From assembly GCA_037974665.1 (NCBI GenBank), contig CM075783.1:42297712-42361711 (forward strand): a stretch of DNA of 64,000 nucleotides, given 5' to 3'. The position numbers were made by a program, and so were the translations under genes. Shown here piece after piece: positions 58,396 through 64,000 of the stretch. This DNA is from Ehretia macrophylla. Its lineage: Eukaryota > Streptophyta > Magnoliopsida > Boraginales > Ehretiaceae. Positions within the stretch are counted from its first letter, which is position 1. Each line of letters opens with the position of its first letter. The notes below the pieces were generated by a model, which had not been told where the DNA came from, ran no database searches, and saw only the letters and a list, made by a program, of their open reading frames with translations.

Positions 58396-58611
58396 CAATT
58401 TAACCTTATAAATTAAATGCATATCATTCATAGACTTGATTACATGAGAAGACTTTAGGTAGCTTGCTAGCTCCTATATATGCTCAAACCATTCTGTTAA
58501 CAAACCATCCCATTCTAACACATCCCTTCTCTTTTCAACATCATCATAATTTCCATACCTCTCTCTACATTCCTAACTTCACTTTATCAAAAAACTGCAT
58601 CATATAACATT

Positions 58612-59716
58612 ATGCCTGGAGGCAATCGTCCATGGACCTTATTCAAGGTTAGATACACCGGATAAAACTCCAAGCTCTAACAAGGTTCATAAACACACAC
58701 AAGCATGTACGCGTATATGCATCAATAATACAACATGCACATAACATATATAAACAATTTGGAGCAAGTAAATAATCTGGTTGAAGAAAAGATGCAAAAT
58801 AAAAATATAGCAGCAGTAAGTTTAGTTTTTAAAAAGAAAATTATTTTTCATAACTTAGCAGTACTGAAAGAAAGCAAAAGAGATCCAAGCAAACAAAGAT
58901 TGCTATCCCAAATTATCTTCAATCTGTAATTAATACATGAGATTTATTCCCTTATTTCCTCCCTTGTATTTATTCACTTACCTTGTACAGTCAGGTTGAC
59001 CCACTGGTGTAGGATTGATAGAAGGCATTGCTGTGTATATATATATTTGTATATTCATCAATGATATCATTGAATTTCGAATCTTTAAATGGTTTCAGAG
59101 CAGGAAGAATTTTATTCTTTTGCTTTTTGGAAGAATTTTATTCCTGTAATGCCAATTTATTGTGCTTCGTCTCTTCTCAAAGCAATCTTCATAAACTTTA
59201 AACAAAGGTACCACCGGAAATCTGACACCAACGTCTAGGACACATGTCAAATGATAGACTTCGCCAAGTTGATCTTTCCTCTTTCCACTTAATATGTTCC
59301 ATGAATATTATGCCACATTCATATTCAAAGGGGTTACCTTTAAGGAAGAATCAATGAACTAGTCAAGTTATCTCGATTTTTAATTCTTAAAATTTCCAAT
59401 GAGAGAGAGTTAAACTAGCTCGGTTATTTAGGAGACGACATGTATCCTTTCAATAAAAGGCAATTAATAACCAGTTCCGTAGCAAGAAGTTCCTTAGTAT
59501 ATTGAGTCCAGTCTCATTAATCTCTCGATACGAAAGGAAACCACAATTTACAATTTGATCATGAAGAGGGGAAAGACTACCGATACCGACTACTACCAAG
59601 ACATGATACTAAGCAAGGGTTTCAAGAGAAGAGGAACGAATGGTTCTATATACAAAGATTTCTATGCGCACTTCACTGACGAAGAATTCCGTCGGTTAAC
59701 CGATCCAAAAGACTAA
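58612..59716 (+). CDS. Possible two-exon small gene (~84 aa), copy C, uncertain
   Basis: Exon 1 58612-58647 (MPGGNRPWTLFK, then GTTAGA). Exon 2 59498-59716 after CCTTAG; TAA 59714-59716. Compared with A there is one Gln-to-Arg change near the end and the CAG-to-TAG acceptor change. If the region upstream of 59498 were coding, that TAG would stop it. Family unknown. Confidence 0.3.
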
Positions 59717-61560
59717 CCTATCCAGCACTTACTGTGGGTCTATGCGACCGACCCTGGACATAGCCATCCACGTGGTCAGAGGTAGAGCCAAAATTTTAAA
59801 ATTGGGAGAACCAAGATTCAAATAAGAACATTTAGAATAAGATAAAAAAAAATATGAGGGACGTTAACTTATTTTTTACAATACTATATAGATTTTTTTA
59901 ACGATATTACATAGACTTTTTTTTTTAAAAAAAAAATATTGGGAGGGCCGGTGCACGTGGTAAACTGGGTAAAAAAAACAAAAACAAAAGTCACGATTAG
60001 AATAAAAAGTTCTTACTTCAAAACAATCTTTGGAGTTTTTCTTTATTCGAACCAGTCTTATACAAAAATAAAATTTCATATTAAGCTCCAAATATATGCT
60101 ATTGGGATGAGATGGCTCCTACTAACTCTAACCCCTAAGAAATCACTAAAAATGACGATATTGCACGTCTTGAGACCATACTTATCATATTAATAAACGC
60201 CTTCTTAGTCTAAGGAACTAGTACCTAACAATGATGACTACCAACACAAAAAGATCATCCTTTGTCCAGGACAACATTTGCGGTACTATAAGTAACCCCA
60301 TTTCCAAATAACCCTAGGTTACCTTTTTTAACCTTAATTTGCAACTGAGTCTCCCTAATTATAGGTTACTATTTGCTCTCGCTATAAATAGAGTAACTTG
60401 TAATTATTTTAATTGTCTTTATGACATTACAAATTCTCGAACAGTCCTATATTGAAGATATTGATATTATCTTTTCTTCAAAGTAATTTGTCACATATGT
60501 AACTACAATAAAGAACTGAACTCGCGTTACATTTAACGCCTTCGTAGAAAGCAGATTGGAATACTCAACTTTGTATTTTAGCGTTATTTTTGCGAGATCG
60601 TGGGCTCGATACTCTCCATTATTCTAGAGTTCCATCTTTAACTAACCTAATACATGTGTAGAAGCACACCGCTGTACCCGAAGGTTTAACGGTTGGTGGA
60701 CAAGCTCCGTCAACTAAATTTTTACGCCATTCAAAAAAAAAAAAAACTTTGTATTTTTGCGCCCAAGTGGGCCAAGTCAATCGTCCAATACGGTTATATA
60801 ATTTAACAATAATATTGGTATTTGTGTGCTCCTTATTATACAATGGTGGTATCATAAAAGAACACTATGTTGCACAAACTTTCCGCTATCGAGTCTGGAA
60901 AAAGAATAGTAATTTCAGCAGTGACCAAATGATTAGTTAACTTTTTGACTAATTAATCTTTCTAATTAACTAATTCAAAATATTTAAATTTATCATGAAA
61001 ATAGTACTAAATCTAAATTGTTATAAATTGAATAAGTATATTTTACAAAATCAACGTGGGACATAATTTATATTCTCTTCCTTTTAAATATGTGACATTC
61101 TCATTGCCCCCACATAGAATGGAAAAAAATAGTACAAACTCTTCAAATTTGTGACATTCTCGTCACGCTACATAGAACGGGGAACCACAACTTAGGACCA
61201 CCAGATAATAGCGAGAGTCGACACTTTTAGCTCATATCCTATTTTATTACCACCTATAACAATCCAGGTCCAACTGCTAACTTATTCGTAGATAACTACC
61301 TCAAGCCTCAAAATTTATATCTTTTAAATGAATTTAACGTAATCTTACATAATATAAACCGTTATAAAAAAGAAAATGTACAACCTACCTACTTATGCAC
61401 ATAATATCTTTAAGTATTCATTTAATAATCTTGAATAAGAACTCGTCGACCGTCCTTTTGTCAATGAAAAATCAAAGTCTACTCTTAATTCATCACTCCA
61501 TTTTTCCATTTCTACGCTTTCCAGAAGACTTGACTTGTCCTCGTATAGAACTATATTAAC
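59717..61560. other. Upstream of PIRL copy C; LTR-like and SINE remains, no gene
   Basis: Matches 14746-16607 of unit A, including the CTATAAATAGAG and TGGTATCA landmarks (about 60381 and 60846). No exon supported. Confidence 0.4.
60583..60735 (+). mobile_element. 5'-truncated tRNA-derived SINE, copy C
   Basis: GATCGTGGGCTCGATAC, CACCGCTGTACCCGAAGG and GTCAA/GACAAGCTCCG blocks, as in the complete SINE at 36717. Ends in an A-run. Confidence 0.65.
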
Positions 61561-64000
61561 ATGTTTCTAAAAGATAATTGGCAAAAACTGCGAAATTTTC
61601 ATATGGAGAAAGAAATGGTTGAGGTTGATGATCCTGACCATGTTAACGATGATCAGGTTGATGAAAAAGTGGTTCAGATATTGAAAGATGCATCAACGAA
61701 AGTTGTGGAGAGAGTTGAGCTGTCAGGGCATCAACTTAGGTTCTTACCAGAAGCCTTTTGTAAGCTTCATGGCTTAGTTGTTCTCAATCTTTCACACAAT
61801 GAACAGGAGGTTAGTTTGACAGTTCTGTAAAGTGTGCGGCTCGTTTAAAAGTTTTCGCTTAAGACGTTAGAAGGGTATATTTTATTGGTTTACTGTTTCT
61901 AACAGATATTTTTAGATAGTTGATCAATTGAAGTTTAGTCCCTATTGTTACCTTTTTGTCTCAATTTAGTCTTTATTGTTCCATTTGTCTCAATTTAGTC
62001 CCTATTGTTTATAAAAAAATTTCAATTTGGTCCCTTCCGTCAAATAAGGGTTAAATCTAACAGAAAGTTGGTCATGTGCACCGCACGTGACCACGGTCTC
62101 AAGGGTAATTTTGAAATATAACAATAGAAGTTCAATTTAGTCCTCAATGTTTTGAAAAAGTTTCATTTGAGTTCTCAATGTTTTAAAAAAATTTCAAATA
62201 AGTCCTCAATGTTTTAAAAATATTTCAAATAAGTCCTCAATATTTTAAAAATATTTCAAATAGGTCCTCAATGTTTTAAAAATATTTCAAATAGGTCCTC
62301 AATGTTTGAAAAATATTTCAAATAAGTCCTCAATATTTTAAAAATGTTTCAAATAAGTCCTCAATATTTTGAAAAGATTTCAATTAAATCCTTACTATTC
62401 TATAAAGTTGGAAATAAACCCTTAAGGCCCCCCATCTCTTAAACACACAAGGTTTAGGTGGTTAACAAGGAGGAAATAGACTTGTCTTGATGGATGTAGC
62501 TCAAAATATTTAGTCGAGTTAGCTTTTAGCTAATAAGTGATAGATAACTAAGATAACGTCCGTGCAACCAAATTCGAATTTGTCAAAACCAAAATTAGGA
62601 AAGTCACAATAGGTAAACAAAGAGGCAGAATAAGGGCATAATATACGTTACCAACTGTAGACCTTTAGCATTTTTCATTTGAATACCTGTTATGAAAACA
62701 ATCATAAACACCTCAACATTAGAAAAAATGATGTTTCTTCATCCTTAATCCAAAAAAAACATAACAATAGTATCATCAAAGCATCAGTCATAAAAGTCTG
62801 TCATAATCCCATAACCTGTCATAAAAAAAAAGTCATTAAATATGGTTAAAGTCATTACATTTAGCTATCATAGTACCATCCATATACAAAAATCATCTTT
62901 ACATATCATGTCATAATCCCATCCATCTACAAAAATATCCATCAGTCATGTCATAACCTATTTGTAACCCATCCACAAAAACCATTGGGTTGATTAACTT
63001 TGTTCATAGCATATTCATTCATCAATATGAACAAAGTTACAAAAAATATCCATCAGTCTTGTCATAACCTATTTGTAACCCATCCACAAAAACTACTGGG
63101 TTGACTAACTTTGTTCATACCATGCTCATTCATCAATATGAACAAAGTAAAGACTTAATTGAAATCTTTTCAAAACATTGAGGACTTATTTGAAACATTT
63201 TTAAAATATTGAGGACTTATTTGAAATATTTTTAAAACATTGAGGACCTAATTGAAACATTTTTAAAACATTGAGGACCTACTTGAAATTTTTTTTAAAC
63301 ATTAAGGACTTATTTGAAATATTTTTAAAATATTGACTTATTTGAAATATTTTTAAAATATTGAGGACTTATTTGAAATTTTTTCAAAATATTGAGGATT
63401 CAAATAAAACTTTTATTGTTATATTCCAAAATTGCCCCTGAGACCGTGGTCACGTGCGGTGCACGTGACCAACTTTCTATTAGATTTAACCCTTATTTGA
63501 CGGAAGAGACCAAATTGAGATTTTTTTGCAAATAATAGGGACTAAACTGAGACAAAAGAGTAACAATAGGGACTAGAGACAAAAGAGTAACAATAGGGAC
63601 TATCTGTGAAATTTGCCCAATATATTATACAAAACTAATGTGGGACGGATATTACAATCTTTACCTTAAATGGGAGACTGGCAATACGTTGAATCCAATC
63701 AATCAACTCAAAATACTTAAAAAATTCATAATACAGTGGGAGAGAACCAAAAGCATTATAAAGTGAAAATTACATGAGATAGTACAATCGCCCCACTTAT
63801 ATAGGTGACGAGCCAATGGAAAGCCTACTTGTTCACTTGATCTCTACCTCTTTTAGAACCTAGGTCCTGCTATTAGCTAGTCAATATATTGAGTCTAATT
63901 CACTAACTCGAAATGTTTAAACCCGTAGTGACAATAATAGAAAATCGAAATATCATAATCTGAACACATATTTTATTGTCTAGATAGAAAGAAGTTAATG
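61561..64000 (+). pseudogene. PIRL1/PIRL9-like LRR gene, copy C, exon 1 and part of intron 1
   Basis: ATG 61561; exon 1 ends at 61809 (GAG|GTTAGT). The exon-1 protein is the same as in A as read. The rest of the gene lies beyond the window, so it cannot be said whether the exon-3 gap of A and B is present. Intron 1 carries the foldback element. From 63619 to the end the sequence follows the A intron (18668 onward). Called a pseudogene only by analogy with A and B. Confidence 0.55.
61936..63618. mobile_element. Foldback element in PIRL intron 1, copy C
   Basis: Same element and position as 16983-18667, with long arms, ~30-bp subrepeats and the CACGTG palindrome at 63448-63470. A short ACAAAAGAGTAACAATAGGG repeat is duplicated near the right end (63553-63600). 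Some subrepeats differ in number from A. Confidence 0.7.

Larger units (their letters stand above)
51648..64000. repeat. Tandem unit C (cut by window end)
   Basis: Third copy of the unit. It is B-like through the small gene and the left end of the Emigrant-like element, then A-like from about 53480 on: ATTTTTTATTTTAG after the element, a shortened first GGCTCT MITE, and the foldback in PIRL intron 1. It contains a private hAT-like insertion and a 98-bp tandem duplication. Confidence 0.8.

Overview
The window reads as nuclear DNA of a eudicot plant. It is AT-rich, with GT-AG introns and plant-type LINEs (DUF4283/zinc-knuckle ORF1; ORF2 with a C-terminal RNase H). It also holds Emigrant-, Tourist-, hAT- and Mutator-like MITEs, tRNA-derived SINEs, a piece of chloroplast 16S rRNA, and a plant intracellular Ras-group-related LRR (PIRL) gene. 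No bacterial, viral or CRISPR signal was seen. The species cannot be named from the sequence.

The window is built from repeated blocks. A ~15-kb unit occurs as copy A (about 7.39-22.39 kb), copy B (about 22.40-36.4 kb) and copy C (from about 51.65 kb to past the end). Each unit carries, in order: a small minus-strand spliced gene for a ~55-aa membrane peptide; a nest of non-autonomous transposons; a possible two-exon small gene on plus; and a PIRL-like gene on plus. A nested pair of LINEs precedes A (1-5.96 kb, cut by the window edge) and C (37.77-50.39 kb). Hence A+B with the LINE pair looks like one ~44-kb tandem repeat whose second period begins before C. Copy C is B-like at its left end and A-like further right, as expected of unequal crossing-over.

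Region by region. 1-5.96 kb: 3' part of a plus-strand LINE joined to the 5' part of the minus-strand LINE it inserted into. 6-7.4 kb: no gene seen. 7.4-22.4 kb: unit A. 22.4-33.6 kb: unit B. 33.6-35.8 kb: a diverged, broken fourth copy of the small gene, with an intron invaded by organelle-type DNA (chloroplast 16S 3' end) and a Ty3/gypsy integrase scrap. 36.7 kb: a complete SINE with target-site duplication. 37.77-50.39 kb: a full-length minus-strand LINE split at 39.55/45.90 kb by a full-length plus-strand LINE; a Tourist-like MITE is present here and absent from copy A. 51.3-64 kb: unit C, with its own hAT-like insertion and a 98-bp tandem duplication.

All LINE ORFs are broken. The PIRL genes look like pseudogenes: A and B share a frame-breaking deletion in the last exon, and B has further lesions. 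The features most likely to be alive are the three copies of the 55-aa spliced gene, which keep reading frame, splice sites and a TGGGCC (Site II) promoter motif. I do not recognise that protein.
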